Positions 33,534 to 45,538 of a stretch of 64,000 nucleotides of DNA are shown piece after piece. This DNA is from Caulobacter ginsengisoli. GTDB taxonomy: Bacteria > Pseudomonadota > Alphaproteobacteria > Caulobacterales > Caulobacteraceae. How positions within the stretch are numbered: position 1 is the stretch's first letter; each line of letters opens with the position of its first letter. Under the pieces are notes generated by a model. That model searched no databases, was not told the origin of the DNA, and was given only the letters and a program-made list of their open reading frames with translations. The translations under genes were made by a program, and so were the position numbers. Location of the stretch: the NCBI RefSeq assembly GCF_030814835.1, contig NZ_JAUSVS010000002.1, forward strand, positions 620,001 to 684,000, written 5' to 3'.

Positions 33534-36290
33534 TTGACCGACGAGACCTCCAGCCCACCGGAAGACAGCCGGCGCGGGCACATCAGCCCCATCGCCATCG
33601 AAGACGAACTGCGCCGTTCGTATCTCGACTACGCCATGAGCGTGATCGTCAGCCGCGCCCTGCCGGACGCGCGCGACGGCCTCAAACCCGTGCACCGCCG
33701 CATCCTGTTTTCGATGGGCGAGCAGGGGCACACCCATGACCGGACCTATGTGAAATCGGCCCGCGTGGTCGGTGACGTCATGGGTAAATACCATCCGCAC
33801 GGCGACGCCTCGATCTATGACGCCCTGGTGCGCATGGCCCAGCCGTTCTCGATGGGGCTGATGCTGATCGACGGCCAGGGCAACTTCGGCTCGATCGACA
33901 ACGATCCGCCGGCCCAGATGCGCTACACCGAGTGCCGGATGACGCGCGCCGCCGAGGCGCTGCTAGCCGACATCGACAAAGACACCATCGATTTCAAGGA
34001 CAACTACGACGGCAAGGAGCAGGAACCCACCGTCCTGCCGGCCCGGATTCCCAATCTGCTGGTCAACGGCTCGGGCGGCATCGCCGTCGGCATGGCCACC
34101 AACATCCCGCCCCACAACCTGGGTGAGATCGTCGACGCCTGTCTGGCCATGGTCGACAATCCCGACGTCACCCTGGAGGAACTGCTCGACATCGTCCCCG
34201 GTCCCGACTTCCCGACCGGCGGCGAGATCATCGGCCGCACGGGCGCGCGCCAGGCCCTGATGACCGGCCGCGGGTCGGTGATCATGCGCGGCGAGTCGAC
34301 CATCGAGACGATCCGCAAGGACCGCGAGGCGATCATCTTCACCTCGTTGCCCTACCAGGTGAACAAGGCCGCCCTGGTCGAGCGCATCGCCGAACTGGTG
34401 CGGGAAAAGCGCATCGAGGGCATCGCCGAGCTGCGCGACGAGAGCGACCGCGACGGCCTGCGCGTGGTCATCGAGCTGCGCCGCGACGCCAGCGCCGAGG
34501 TGGTGCTGAACCAGCTGCACCGCTTCACCTCGGCCCAGTCGAGCTTTGGCGTCAACATGCTGGCCCTCAACCGGGGCCGGCCCGAGCAGATGGGCCTCAA
34601 GCCCCTGCTGCACGCCTTCATCGACTTCCGCGAGGAAGTCGTCGTCCGCCGGGCCAAGTTCGAACTCTCCAAGGCCCGCGATCGTGGCCACACCGTCGTC
34701 GGCCTGGCCATCGCCGTGGCCAATATCGACGAAGTCATCGCCCTGATCCGCAGCTCGGCCGACGCGGCCGAGGCCCGCGAGCGGTTGGTGGCCAAGCCCT
34801 GGCCGGTCGGCGACATGATGGCGCTGATCGAGCTGATCGACGACCCGCGCACCATCGTCGTCGACAGCGACAAGGTCCGCCTGACCGACGAGCAGGCCCG
34901 CGGCATCCTGGCCCTGACCCTCTCGCGCCTAACCGGCCTTGGCCGCGACGAGATGATGAATGAGGCGCGCGAGCTGGCTGACGCCATCGCCGCCTGGCTA
35001 GTGCTGCTCAGCGACCGCGCCAACATCATGGCCGTGGTCCGCGAGGAACTGGTCGAGGTGCGCGAGCGCTTCGCCGTGCCGCGCCGCACCAAGATCGTCG
35101 AGGGCGAGGCCGAGCTCGAGGACGAGGACCTGATCCCGCGCGAGGACATGGTCATCACCGTCACCCACGGCGGCTACGTCAAGCGCACCGCGCTCGCCAC
35201 CTATCGGACCCAGCGCCACGGCGGCAAGGGCCGCTCCGGGATGGCGACCAAGGACGAGGATGCGGTCACCCGCGTCTTCTCGGCCTCGACCCATGCCCCG
35301 ATGCTGTTCTTCTCCTCGGGGGGCAAGGTCTACAAGCTCAAGGTCTGGCGCCTGCCGCTCGGCACGCCGACCTCGCGCGGCAAGGCTTTCGTCAACCTGC
35401 TGCCCATCGAGCCGGGCGAGACCATCACCTCGATCCTGACCCTGCCGGAAGACGAAGCGGCCTGGGACGGCATGGACGTGGTGTTCGCCACCCGCTCCGG
35501 AAACGTGCGCCGCAACAAGCTCAGCGACTTCGTGCAGATCAACCGCAACGGCAAGATCGCCATGAAGCTGGACGAGGGCGACGCCATCGTCGGGGTCGGC
35601 CTGTGCAACACCGCCAACGACGTGCTGTTGACCACCGCCAATGGCCGGGCGATCCGTTTCCACGCCGATGACGTGCGAACCTTCGCCAGCCGGGACTCCA
35701 CCGGCGTGCGGGGCATCCGCCTGCAGGGCGAGGACTATGTGATCTCGATGGCCATCCTGCGGGCCGTCGACGCCACGGCGGACGAGCGCAGCGCCTATCT
35801 CAAACAGTACCGCGCGCTGCTGCGAGCCACGACCGGCGAGGAAACCGACGAGCCGACGGTGGCCGACGATGAGGAAGACGTCGCCGCCGACGCCTATCTG
35901 ACCCCCGAGCGCTATATCGAGCTGGACGCCGCGGCCGAGACCATCCTGACCATGTCCACCGAGGGCATCGGCAAGCGGTCGAGCGCCTACGACTTCCGGC
36001 GCACCGGCCGGGGCGGGCAGGGGCTGCTGGCCCAGGACCTGACCCGCAAGGGCGGACGGCTGGTCGCCGCCTTCCCCGTCGAGGACAGCGACGAAATCCT
36101 CTTGGTGACAGACGCCGGGCAGTTGATACGTTGCCCCGTCGCCCAGATCCGTATCGCGGCGCGCAACACCCAGGGCGTCATCGTCTTCCGCACGGCGGAC
36201 GATGAGCATGTGGTGGGCGTCGAACGGCTCGAAGGTGGCAGCGGCGAGGACGACTCTGGCGACGAGGTTGTGGCCGAAGTTTCCGAATAG
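33534..36290 (+). CDS. gyrA: DNA gyrase subunit A
   Basis: A 918-residue protein with the GyrA breakage-reunion domain ([33 protein letters not shown]), catalytic Tyr131 ([11 protein letters not shown]) and the C-terminal DNA-wrapping blades. An acidic insert near residues 775-800 ([23 protein letters not shown]) is like the alphaproteobacterial forms. GyrA acts with GyrB to supercoil DNA. The quinolone region reads [15 protein letters not shown]: Ala92 stands where E. coli has Ser83, while Asp96 (E. coli Asp87) is kept. The start is taken as TTG at 33534 ([11 protein letters not shown]); there is no in-frame ATG nearby, and the 257-codon open extension upstream is antisense to sodC. Confidence 0.97.
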   Translation: MTDETSSPPEDSRRGHISPIAIEDELRRSYLDYAMSVIVSRALPDARDGLKPVHRRILFSMGEQGHTHDRTYVKSARVVGDVMGKYHPHGDASIYDALVRMAQPFSMGLMLIDGQGNFGSIDNDPPAQMRYTECRMTRAAEALLADIDKDTIDFKDNYDGKEQEPTVLPARIPNLLVNGSGGIAVGMATNIPPHNLGEIVDACLAMVDNPDVTLEELLDIVPGPDFPTGGEIIGRTGARQALMTGRGSVIMRGESTIETIRKDREAIIFTSLPYQVNKAALVERIAELVREKRIEGIAELRDESDRDGLRVVIELRRDASAEVVLNQLHRFTSAQSSFGVNMLALNRGRPEQMGLKPLLHAFIDFREEVVVRRAKFELSKARDRGHTVVGLAIAVANIDEVIALIRSSADAAEARERLVAKPWPVGDMMALIELIDDPRTIVVDSDKVRLTDEQARGILALTLSRLTGLGRDEMMNEARELADAIAAWLVLLSDRANIMAVVREELVEVRERFAVPRRTKIVEGEAELEDEDLIPREDMVITVTHGGYVKRTALATYRTQRHGGKGRSGMATKDEDAVTRVFSASTHAPMLFFSSGGKVYKLKVWRLPLGTPTSRGKAFVNLLPIEPGETITSILTLPEDEAAWDGMDVVFATRSGNVRRNKLSDFVQINRNGKIAMKLDEGDAIVGVGLCNTANDVLLTTANGRAIRFHADDVRTFASRDSTGVRGIRLQGEDYVISMAILRAVDATADERSAYLKQYRALLRATTGEETDEPTVADDEEDVAADAYLTPERYIELDAAAETILTMSTEGIGKRSSAYDFRRTGRGGQGLLAQDLTRKGGRLVAAFPVEDSDEILLVTDAGQLIRCPVAQIRIAARNTQGVIVFRTADDEHVVGVERLEGGSGEDDSGDEVVAEVSE

Positions 36291-36314
36291 CCCGCACGGC
36301 GCAGGAGGGGTGAT

Positions 36315-36812
36315 TTGCAACGCGTGGGACTCTACCCGGGCACGTTCGATCCGGTCACCAACGGCCATATCGACATCATTGGCCGGGCCGTGAAGCTGGT
36401 CGACAAGCTGGTGATCGGCGTGGCGATCAACGAGGGCAAGGGACCCTTGTTCACGCTGGATGAACGGGTGGAGATGCTCCAGCAGGAGACCGCCAAGTTC
36501 CAGAACATCGCCGAGATCGAGGTGCAGCCCTTCAAGGGCCTGCTCATGCACTATGCCCGTGAGGTCAACGCCCAGATCATCGTCCGGGGCCTGCGGGCCG
36601 TGGCCGATTTCGAATACGAGTTCCAGATGACGGCGATGAACCAGCAGCTGGACCGCGAGATCGAGACCGTCTTCCTGATGGCCGATCCGCGCCACCAGGC
36701 GGTGGCCTCGCGGCTGGTCAAGGAGATCGCCACCCTGGGCGGCGACATCCACAAGTTCGTCTCGGCCAATGTCGCGGCCCGGGTGCTCGAGAAGGTCGGG
36801 CGGTCGTCCTGA
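36315..36812 (+). CDS. coaD: Phosphopantetheine adenylyltransferase
   Basis: A 165-residue CoaD: GLYPGTFDPVTNGHIDIIGRA includes the nucleotidyltransferase motif TNGH, and later come VRGLRAVADFEYEFQMTAMNQQL and MADPRHQAVASRLVKEIATLGGD. It makes dephospho-CoA from 4'-phosphopantetheine and ATP. The start is a TTG at 36315 with GGAGGGG upstream. It lies 24 bases after gyrA and before the cyclophilin genes. Confidence 0.96.
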   Translation: MQRVGLYPGTFDPVTNGHIDIIGRAVKLVDKLVIGVAINEGKGPLFTLDERVEMLQQETAKFQNIAEIEVQPFKGLLMHYAREVNAQIIVRGLRAVADFEYEFQMTAMNQQLDREIETVFLMADPRHQAVASRLVKEIATLGGDIHKFVSANVAARVLEKVGRSS

Positions 36813-36861
36813 TTTTCGTCGCCACTTGCCGCCGGAGCGGCTCCGTTCTAGGCGAGGACCG

Positions 36862-37764
36862 ATGAAACGCCTGATCCCCGTTGCCGCCCTGCTGGCCATC
36901 GCCTGCGCCTGGACCGCCCCCACGGTTCTTGGCGCCGCGCCCAAGGCTCCCAAGGCGGCGCCGGCCCCGACCTATCCCGAGGCTGACTGGCGCACCCCCG
37001 ATCCCGACAACATCCTGGTCATCGACACCAGCCGGGGCCGGGTCATCGTCGAGATGACGCCCTTCTCGGCCCCCAACCACGTCGACCGGATCAAGACCCT
37101 GACCCGGGCCCGCTTCTATGACGGCCAGGAATTCTTCCGCGTCATCGAAGGCTTCATGGATCAGACGGGCGACCCGACCAACCTCGGGACCGGCGGCTCG
37201 GACCTGCCGGACCTCAAGGACGAGTTCGAGTTCCGCCGCGGTTCCGCCGATCCCTGGGTCTTCATCACCCGCCAGGCCTCGGCGCCGGGCGTGGTCGCCA
37301 CGACCGAGTTGGGGTTGATGGGGATTCTGCCCGTGCGCTCGGGTCCCTCCGCCCAGATGATGCTCAGCGCCGACGGCAAGACCAAGGTCTGGCCGATCTT
37401 CTGCGCCGGGGTGATGGGCATGGCCAAGGCCTCGCCGCCCGACACCGCCAACAGCCAGTTCTTCCTGATGCGCGCCAGCGTCACGGACCTGGACCATAAC
37501 TACACCGCCTGGGGCCGGGTGCTGTCGGGCATGGAGGTGGTGCGGGCGATCAAGGTCGGCGAACCGCCGGCCCCGCCGCGCGACACCCTGACCACCGTGC
37601 GGCTGCTGTCCGACCTGCCGCCCGCCGAGCGTCCGACCGTCAAGGTGCTGGACACCCGGAGCGCCAGCTTCAAGGACCTGCTGGCCAAGTCCGGCGTCGG
37701 CAGCCCGGTCGGCCCCAGCATCTGCGACCTGGACATCCCGGTCCTGATCGCCAAGCCCTCATGA
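36862..37764 (+). CDS. Secreted cyclophilin-type peptidyl-prolyl isomerase (1)
   Basis: A 300-residue protein with a signal peptide (MKRLIPVAALLAIACAWTAPTVLG). The cyclophilin core is seen as ILVIDTSRGRVIVEMTPFSAPNHVDRIKTLTRARFYDGQEFFRVIEGFMDQTGDP and MGMAKASPPDTANSQFFLM. Compared with PpiB, about 60 residues are inserted between these blocks (DEFEFRRGSADPWVFI...KVWPIFCAG) and the active-site FHR is FFR. It probably folds periplasmic proteins. It is followed after 16 bases by a paralogue with the same layout. Confidence 0.88.
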   Translation: MKRLIPVAALLAIACAWTAPTVLGAAPKAPKAAPAPTYPEADWRTPDPDNILVIDTSRGRVIVEMTPFSAPNHVDRIKTLTRARFYDGQEFFRVIEGFMDQTGDPTNLGTGGSDLPDLKDEFEFRRGSADPWVFITRQASAPGVVATTELGLMGILPVRSGPSAQMMLSADGKTKVWPIFCAGVMGMAKASPPDTANSQFFLMRASVTDLDHNYTAWGRVLSGMEVVRAIKVGEPPAPPRDTLTTVRLLSDLPPAERPTVKVLDTRSASFKDLLAKSGVGSPVGPSICDLDIPVLIAKPS

Positions 37765-37780
37765 GCCTTTTGAGGAACCC

Positions 37781-38635
37781 ATGAAACCAGTCCTCCTCGC
37801 CGCGCTTCTGGCCACTATCGCGACCCCGGTTTTCGCCGCCCCCCTCCTTTCCAGAAATGGGCCGGCCGAGGCCGACTGGCGCACGCCCAACCCCGAGAAC
37901 GTGCTGGTCATCGACACCAACAAGGGCCGGATCATCGTCGAACTGGTCCCCGAGGTCGCCCCGGCCCACGTGGCCCGCTTGCGCGAGCTGACCCGCAAGG
38001 GGACCTATGACGGCCGCACCTTCTTCCGGGTCATCGACCGGTTCATGGACCAGACCGGCGATCCCAAGGACACCGGCGACGGCGGCACGGACCTGCCCAA
38101 CCTCAAGGCCGAGTTCACCTTCCGCCGCGACGCCAAGACCCCGTTCGCCCTGGCCGCCAGCCCGCAGGGGGCGGAGCTGGGCTTCATCGGGCCGCTGCCG
38201 ATCTACAGCCAGGCCTGGAGCTATTCGGAGATGACCTCGGACCACAGGGTCTCCGCCTGGGGCACCTACTGCCCCGGCGTGGTCGGCATGGCCCGCGACG
38301 ACGATATCGACAGCGCCAACAGCCAGTTCTTTCTGATGCGCTGGGCCTATCCCTCGCTGGACAAGCGCTACACCGCATTCGGGCGGGTGATCGATGGCCT
38401 GGGCGTGGTGCGGGCCATCAAGACCGGCGAGCCGGTGCCCGATCCTCAGGATCGTATGCTCAAGGTGCGCGTTCTGGCTGACATTCCCGAGGGCGAGCGC
38501 CCGAAAATCCGGGTCATCGATCCGACCGGCAAATGGTTCGCTGGCGAGATCAAGCGCATGCGCAAATCCAAGGGGGCCGACTTCTCGCCCTGCGACCTCG
38601 ATATCCCGACCCAAATCAATGGTGAGACGAACTGA
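37781..38635 (+). CDS. Secreted cyclophilin-type peptidyl-prolyl isomerase (2)
   Basis: A 284-residue paralogue of the preceding gene: signal peptide MKPVLLAALLATIATPVFA, cyclophilin core LVIDTNKGRIIVELVPEVAPAHVARLRELTRKGTYDGRTFFRVIDRFMDQTGDP, the same type of insert (LKAEFTFRRDAKTPFALAA...) and DIDSANSQFFLMRWAYP. It also carries FFR in place of FHR. Both end with a CDLDIP motif (FSPCDLDIPTQI here, SICDLDIPVLI in the first), which points to tandem duplication. The stop overlaps the start of ppiB (TGATG). Confidence 0.88.
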   Translation: MKPVLLAALLATIATPVFAAPLLSRNGPAEADWRTPNPENVLVIDTNKGRIIVELVPEVAPAHVARLRELTRKGTYDGRTFFRVIDRFMDQTGDPKDTGDGGTDLPNLKAEFTFRRDAKTPFALAASPQGAELGFIGPLPIYSQAWSYSEMTSDHRVSAWGTYCPGVVGMARDDDIDSANSQFFLMRWAYPSLDKRYTAFGRVIDGLGVVRAIKTGEPVPDPQDRMLKVRVLADIPEGERPKIRVIDPTGKWFAGEIKRMRKSKGADFSPCDLDIPTQINGETN

Positions 38636-39099
38636 TGGCCGACGCTGAAAACACTCTGATCATGACCCTGGACACCGGCCCGGTGACCATCCAGCTGCGG
38701 CCCGACCTGGCCCCCGGCCATGTGGAGCGGATCAAGGAACTGGCCCGCGAGGGGTTCTATGACGGGGTGGTCTTCCATCGCGTGATCCCCGGCTTCATGG
38801 CCCAGGGCGGCGATCCGAGCGGTACCGGCTCGGGCGGCTCCAAGAAGCCCAATCTCAAGGCCGAGTTCTCGGCCGAACCGCACCTGCGCGGCGTCTGCTC
38901 GATGGCCCGCACCAGCGATCCGCACAGCGCCAACAGCCAGTTCTTCATCTGCTTCGACGACGCCACTTTCCTGGACCGTCAGTACACGGTCTGGGGCGTG
39001 GTCACCGACGGCATGGACAATGTCGACGCCCTGCCCAAGGGCGAGCCGCCGCGCGCGCCGGGCAAGATCGTCAGCATGAAGGTCGCGGCGGACGCGTGA
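38635..39099 (+). CDS. ppiB: Cytoplasmic peptidyl-prolyl isomerase, cyclophilin type
   Basis: A 154-residue canonical cyclophilin without signal peptide: TLDTGPVTIQLRPDLAPGHVERIKELAREGFYDGVVFHRVIPGFMAQGGDPSGTGSGG and SMARTSDPHSANSQFFICF. The catalytic FHRVIPGFMAQGGD motif is intact, unlike in the two upstream paralogues. It catalyses cis-trans isomerisation of prolyl bonds. The start overlaps the previous stop by one base; the stop overlaps the next start (GTGA). Confidence 0.95.
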   Translation: MADAENTLIMTLDTGPVTIQLRPDLAPGHVERIKELAREGFYDGVVFHRVIPGFMAQGGDPSGTGSGGSKKPNLKAEFSAEPHLRGVCSMARTSDPHSANSQFFICFDDATFLDRQYTVWGVVTDGMDNVDALPKGEPPRAPGKIVSMKVAADA

Positions 39100-39653
39100 C
39101 GCCCAACCTGCTCAGCGCCTATGCCGAGCCGAACCGGCGTTACCACACGCTGGCCCATATCCAGGCCTGCCTGGCTGAACTGGACGCCGTCCCGGGCCTG
39201 AGCGCCCGGGACGATCGCCTGCTGCGCCACGCGCTGTGGTGGCATGACGCGATTTATGACGCCCGCCGGAGCGACAACGAGGCCCGCAGCGCCGAGATGG
39301 CCCGCCGCGACCTGACGGCGCTTGGGTTTTCCGCCGGGGAGGTGGAGGAGATCGCCCGCCTGATCCTGCTGACGCGCGGCCACAGCGTCGAGCCGGGCGA
39401 CCGGCTGGGCGCCCTGATGGTCTCCATTGACCTGTCGATCCTGGGCGCGGCGCCGGCCGACTATGACCGCTATGCCGCCGGCGTGCGCCACGAGTACGCC
39501 CACGTGCCGGAAGACGCCTTCCGCGCCGGCCGCGGCCGGGTGATGCGGCATTTCCTGGAGACGCCGATTCTCTTCGCCGCCCCGGAGTTCAGCGCGCGCC
39601 TGGACGCCCCGGCGCGCGCCAATCTCGCTCGAGAACTCGCTACGCTGAGCTAG
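39096..39653 (+). CDS. HD-type predicted metal-dependent phosphohydrolase
   Basis: A 185-residue protein: YAEPNRRYHTLAHIQACLAELD, then HALWWHDAIYDARRSDNEARSAEMA with an HD pair. This matches the COG4339-type HD hydrolases. The start is a GTG in a GTGA overlap with ppiB. The stop is CTAG shared with the convergent crystallin-like gene. The substrate is unknown. Confidence 0.8.
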   Translation: MTPNLLSAYAEPNRRYHTLAHIQACLAELDAVPGLSARDDRLLRHALWWHDAIYDARRSDNEARSAEMARRDLTALGFSAGEVEEIARLILLTRGHSVEPGDRLGALMVSIDLSILGAAPADYDRYAAGVRHEYAHVPEDAFRAGRGRVMRHFLETPILFAAPEFSARLDAPARANLARELATLS

Positions 39654-40345
39654 TTCGGCAGCTTGCGGATCGAGGTCACCTTGTCGTTGGCGCCGATGTC
39701 CTTGATGTTCGGGCTGTCGGCGGTGAGCGTCCAGCACTGGCCGTTGAAGTCGCGGCCCGAGCACAGCTGCCACTTGCCGCTCAGCACCCGCACCGAGGTG
39801 ATCTCGTCATCCATGGCCCAGGGGCTGAGGTCGGGCACCGAGCCGGCCACTTCCAGCCGCCGGCCGCCATAGTTGGGGTTCTCGTAGACCATCAGCCCGA
39901 CCCGGCCGGGACCGCCGGCGGGACCGGGCGGCGGGCCTGGAGGCGGCGGGGGCGGGCCGTAGCCGCCGCCCTGGCCGCCGTAACCACCGCCCTGGCCATA
40001 GCCACCGCCCTGACCGTAGCCACCGCCCTGGCCGCCATAGCCGCCACCCTGGCCGTAGCCGCCCGTCGAGCACTGCAGCCGGCCGTTGACGTTGTCCAGC
40101 ACCGGGCGCTGGCAATAGCGCAGGTCGATGTCGGTGTTGATGAAATAGCCGCTGCCGGTGTTGCAGCTGGCCCAGACCCGGCCGTTGATGGCGGTGATGT
40201 CGCGGCAGCTGCGCTGGTAGGAGCCCTCCGGCACCGGGTCGAACGGCCCCTGCGAGGGCGGTCCTGCCGCGGGGACGGGCGAGGCGACGAGCGCCCCGGC
40301 GGCGAGGGTGAGGGCCGCGAGGACGCGGCGGACGGCGAGGGTCAT
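39650..40345 (-). CDS. Secreted CVNH domain / Gly-rich / beta-gamma crystallin fusion
   Basis: A 231-residue protein with a signal peptide (MTLAVRRVLAALTLAAGALVASPVPAAG). Residues about 40-95 look like a cyanovirin-N homology domain (GSYQRSCRDITAINGRVWASCNTGSG...RPVLDNVNGRLQC). A repeat of GGYGQ/GGYGGQ units and a poly-Pro stretch follow. The C terminus is a beta-gamma-crystallin domain (GLMVYENPNYGGRRLEVAGSVPDL and KWQLCSGRDFNGQCWTL). Both domains can bind carbohydrate or calcium in known proteins, so an extracellular binding role is likely. AGGGAG precedes the ATG. Confidence 0.78.
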   Translation of the reverse strand: MTLAVRRVLAALTLAAGALVASPVPAAGPPSQGPFDPVPEGSYQRSCRDITAINGRVWASCNTGSGYFINTDIDLRYCQRPVLDNVNGRLQCSTGGYGQGGGYGGQGGGYGQGGGYGQGGGYGGQGGGYGPPPPPPGPPPGPAGGPGRVGLMVYENPNYGGRRLEVAGSVPDLSPWAMDDEITSVRVLSGKWQLCSGRDFNGQCWTLTADSPNIKDIGANDKVTSIRKLPN

Positions 40346-40377
40346 AGCAATCTCCCTGAACAGCTTAAGCCATGCTC

Positions 40378-41388
40378 TCACGGCCCGCGCGTCAACACCA
40401 CCACCACCGGGTAGTGATCCGAGCCCAGAGCCGGGCCGCGTTTGACACTGACGGTCTTCCAGCTCTTGCCGGCATAGACCTGGTCGATGGCCAGCAGCGG
40501 GACCGGCAGCTTCACCCCGACCCGGGGCAGGGCGGTCGGCCAGCTGGCGAGGCCATGGGTGCGGCGATCCAGGCCCAGCCAGCCGTCCATGCGGCGCAGG
40601 CCGCGCGACCAGGGAGTGGAGTTGAAATCGCCGCCGACGATCAGGCTGTCGCGCCGGAAGGGGCGGGTCGCCTCGGCCAGGCGCTGGTTCATATACCGCT
40701 GCGGCCCCACCGGGACGGGCCAGGTCATGTGGGTCGCCACCACGGTGAAGGGTCCGCCCTGGCCGGGCAGGGTCATCCAGGCGGCCGACAGGTAGCGGCC
40801 GGTGTCGGGCATGCCCAGCCGCCCCTGGGCTGCCGGCGCCCGCTTGCTCAGCACCATGGTCGAGCAGGGCAGATCCGCCAGGCAGCTGACCTGGTAGGGA
40901 TAGCGCTGGCGCAGGGCGTAGGGCACGCCGCTGGTGCTCTCCACCACCTCTTCCAGCGTCACGACGTCGGCGTCCTCGGCGAGGATCCAGGCCACGGCCC
41001 GGCTGGGCCTGGGATTGTCCTTGGAGAGGTTGAACTGCACCAGCTTGAGGGTCTCGCTTCTGGGCTTCACCCGCTGGGCGAAGACGCCGCGCGCCATCTC
41101 CGGCAGCATCAGCGGGGTCAGGGCCAGCAGGGTGATGGCGGCGAGAATGCCGGTCGCCCGCTCACCGTGCCGGCGGCCATCGACCAGCCAGGCGGCGCCG
41201 CAGACCAGGCCCCCGGCCAGCCAGACCAGGCTGAAATGGGCCAGCACGTCCAGCCGGTCGCTGAACCGGCCCAGCAGCGCCAGCCCGGCGGTGACGGCGC
41301 AGCCGAGCGCCAGCAGCAGGATGAAGGCCCGCGCGACCCGCACGGTCAGCCTGCGGGCGGCCTGCGGCAGTTCGCGAAGATCAATCAC
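40378..41388 (-). CDS. Endonuclease/exonuclease/phosphatase family membrane protein
   Basis: A 336-residue protein with three N-terminal membrane segments (residues about 17-110) followed by an EEP domain: LKLVQFNLSKDNPRPSRA, TLEEV, VVATHMTWP, GGDFNSTPWS and a final LGSDHYPVVV with the catalytic Asp-His. Members of this form hydrolyse phosphodiesters outside the inner membrane. The start is GTG at 41388, inside the end of the lipoprotein gene upstream (8-base overlap). Confidence 0.85.
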   Translation of the reverse strand: MIDLRELPQAARRLTVRVARAFILLLALGCAVTAGLALLGRFSDRLDVLAHFSLVWLAGGLVCGAAWLVDGRRHGERATGILAAITLLALTPLMLPEMARGVFAQRVKPRSETLKLVQFNLSKDNPRPSRAVAWILAEDADVVTLEEVVESTSGVPYALRQRYPYQVSCLADLPCSTMVLSKRAPAAQGRLGMPDTGRYLSAAWMTLPGQGGPFTVVATHMTWPVPVGPQRYMNQRLAEATRPFRRDSLIVGGDFNSTPWSRGLRRMDGWLGLDRRTHGLASWPTALPRVGVKLPVPLLAIDQVYAGKSWKTVSVKRGPALGSDHYPVVVVLTRGP

Positions 41389-41977
41389 CGACGAAATAGG
41401 TGAAGCTGATGCGGTCGTAGGTTTTGTCGCCGACCTTCAGCGTGCCGGTCAGCACGGCCATCTGGCTCGAGCTATTGACCTTGGCCTCGGCCAGGGCCGC
41501 CTTGTCGAACCGACCGGTGAAGCTTACCGCGCCCAGCTTGGCGTCATGGCCGGCGAAGCTGACCTGCTGGTCGTCGATGGCGTAGCTGTCGGGCAGCACC
41601 CGGATGCGGCCGCTGCGGGTCTCGGCCCCGGTCTCGCCGGTCTGAGCGGGGCTGGCCTGGTCCTCGAACTCGAACAGGATCGGGCCGAAGGTGGAGCTGT
41701 GGTCGCCCTTTTCCCAGGTCTCGAAGTCGCTGGGCGCGCCCACGCCCATATTGGCCAGCCGCCAGGTCCCGACCTTCACGTTGGCCTGGGTCATGTAGTA
41801 GCCGGCGGCGTCGAACCCGGCCTCGTGGCTGAAGCCGGCGGCCGGCGCCGGCGTCGGCGCGGCGGCTGGAGCGGGCGCGGCGGGGGCGGCCGCCGGAGGC
41901 GTCTCGGCCTTGCGATTGCAGGCGCTGGCCAGCAGCGCCACCGCGCTCAGACCAATGGCCAGACCTCGTATCCGCAT
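41381..41977 (-). CDS. Hypothetical lipoprotein
   Basis: A 198-residue protein with a lipoprotein signal ([20 protein letters not shown]) and an Ala/Pro-rich spacer ([24 protein letters not shown]). The globular remainder ([35 protein letters not shown]) is of no family I recognise. It overlaps the EEP gene downstream by eight bases, so the two are coupled. Confidence 0.72.
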   Translation of the reverse strand: MRIRGLAIGLSAVALLASACNRKAETPPAAAPAAPAPAAAPTPAPAAGFSHEAGFDAAGYYMTQANVKVGTWRLANMGVGAPSDFETWEKGDHSSTFGPILFEFEDQASPAQTGETGAETRSGRIRVLPDSYAIDDQQVSFAGHDAKLGAVSFTGRFDKAALAEAKVNSSSQMAVLTGTLKVGDKTYDRISFTYFVGD

Positions 41978-42081
41978 GGAAATCCCCTCACTCCAACCGG
42001 CGCGATGTTTGGCTCATCCTTGGGCCAATTGTCTACCGCGCGCTTGACCTTGGCGCGCCATCGTGGCGGACGTGCGGCCCC

Positions 42082-44887
<2,806 letters not shown>

Positions 44888-45003
44888 GGCGCCGATGCTA
44901 GCTCAGCCCTGTCTTCCCGCAAGACCGCTTGAACGCTTGCCCCCGCCGATTGCCGCCACTATGGTCCGCGCCGCTTTCGGCCCGGGAATCTCGGGTCCGC
45001 GGC

Positions 45004-45078
45004 GGGCCGGTAGCTCAGTGGTAGAGCATTCGACTTTTAATCGAATGGTCGTGGGTTCGACCCCCACCCGGCCTACCA
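45004..45078 (+). tRNA. tRNA-Lys (anticodon TTT)
   Basis: A 75-base cloverleaf: acceptor GGGCCGG pairs with CCGGCCT (first pair G-U), D arm AGCTCAGTGGTAGAGC, anticodon stem TTCGA/TCGAA around CTTTTAA with anticodon at 45036-45038, and T arm GTGGGTTCGACCCCCAC. CCA is encoded at 45076-45078. Its 3' half is the integration site of the adjoining element, and the gene remains intact. Confidence 0.97.
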
Positions 45079-45079
45079 A
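45032..45079 (+). repeat. attL: 48-bp direct repeat in the tRNA-Lys 3' end
   Basis: The sequence from the anticodon stem through CCAA is repeated exactly at 46550-46597. The preceding base differs (C here, A there) and so does the following one (T here, A there), which fixes the limits. This is the classic core duplication left by a tRNA-targeting tyrosine recombinase. Confidence 0.92.
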
Positions 45080-45109
45080 TACTTTCCGGAGGCGGATCAA
45101 TACTTTCCG
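45077..45109 (+). repeat. Two 12-bp direct repeats 21 bp apart, next to attL
   Basis: CAATACTTTCCG occurs at 45077-45088 and 45098-45109. A start-to-start distance of 21 bases is two helical turns. Position and spacing fit arm-type binding sites for the element's recombinase. An overlapping inverted repeat GAGGCGG...CCGCCTC surrounds the second copy. Confidence 0.5.
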
Positions 45110-45163
45110 CCTCGGGTTAGCCGGCATAACTTGGGGTCGTTAGACTCTTGGTGGGCCCACCCG

Positions 45164-45538
45164 CTAGACCTTTGTGCTGGCTATGTTCTGGATGAGCCCC
45201 CGCTTGGCCTGGGCGTTCGATGCGACGATATTGTCTCGCGGCAGATAGACTGACTGGATTTGCTCTACCGACGAGATGGAATGGCCCATAGTCGCTGCGA
45301 TTTCCGGGACGGTGCAGCCGGCGCGGGCGAACTGGACCTCACCGCTATGGCGCAGGGCTCTGAGCGTGAGCGCTCGGCTGCCACTGGCCTGCGTGGGATC
45401 GATGAAGACGTGGCCGGGCCGCTGTTCTTCGAGCGGCCGGCCGCTTACAACTTGGAAATGCCAAAGATCTTGGTCAGAGAAATTCACGGACAGTAGGATA
45501 TTCCAATGAATCCTCAGGATGAGCCCGACGCAGCGCAT
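45164..45538 (-). pseudogene. Truncated tyrosine recombinase (integrase) C-terminal remnant
   Basis: Residues from about RPGHVFIDPTQASGSRALTLRALRHSG onward match the C-terminal catalytic region of phage-type integrases, followed by RAGCTVPEIAATMGHSISSVEQIQSVYLPRD with the GH motif and the Tyr of box II. The N-terminal arm- and core-binding domains and the first catalytic Arg are missing, and the conserved His of HxLRH is Arg (RALRH). Only about 45164-45430 looks homologous; the rest of the frame is chance. It is read toward the tRNA, the usual orientation. Confidence 0.8.

Noticed and set aside
39955-40065. Regular repeat that might be a CRISPR array
   Set aside because: The units are 12-18 bases, in frame, and encode GGYGQ repeats of a secreted protein; there are no spacers.
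45061-45130. Second tRNA or terminator just after tRNA-Lys
   Set aside because: There is only a 7-bp inverted repeat without a T tract; the region is better explained as the element's left end with direct repeats.
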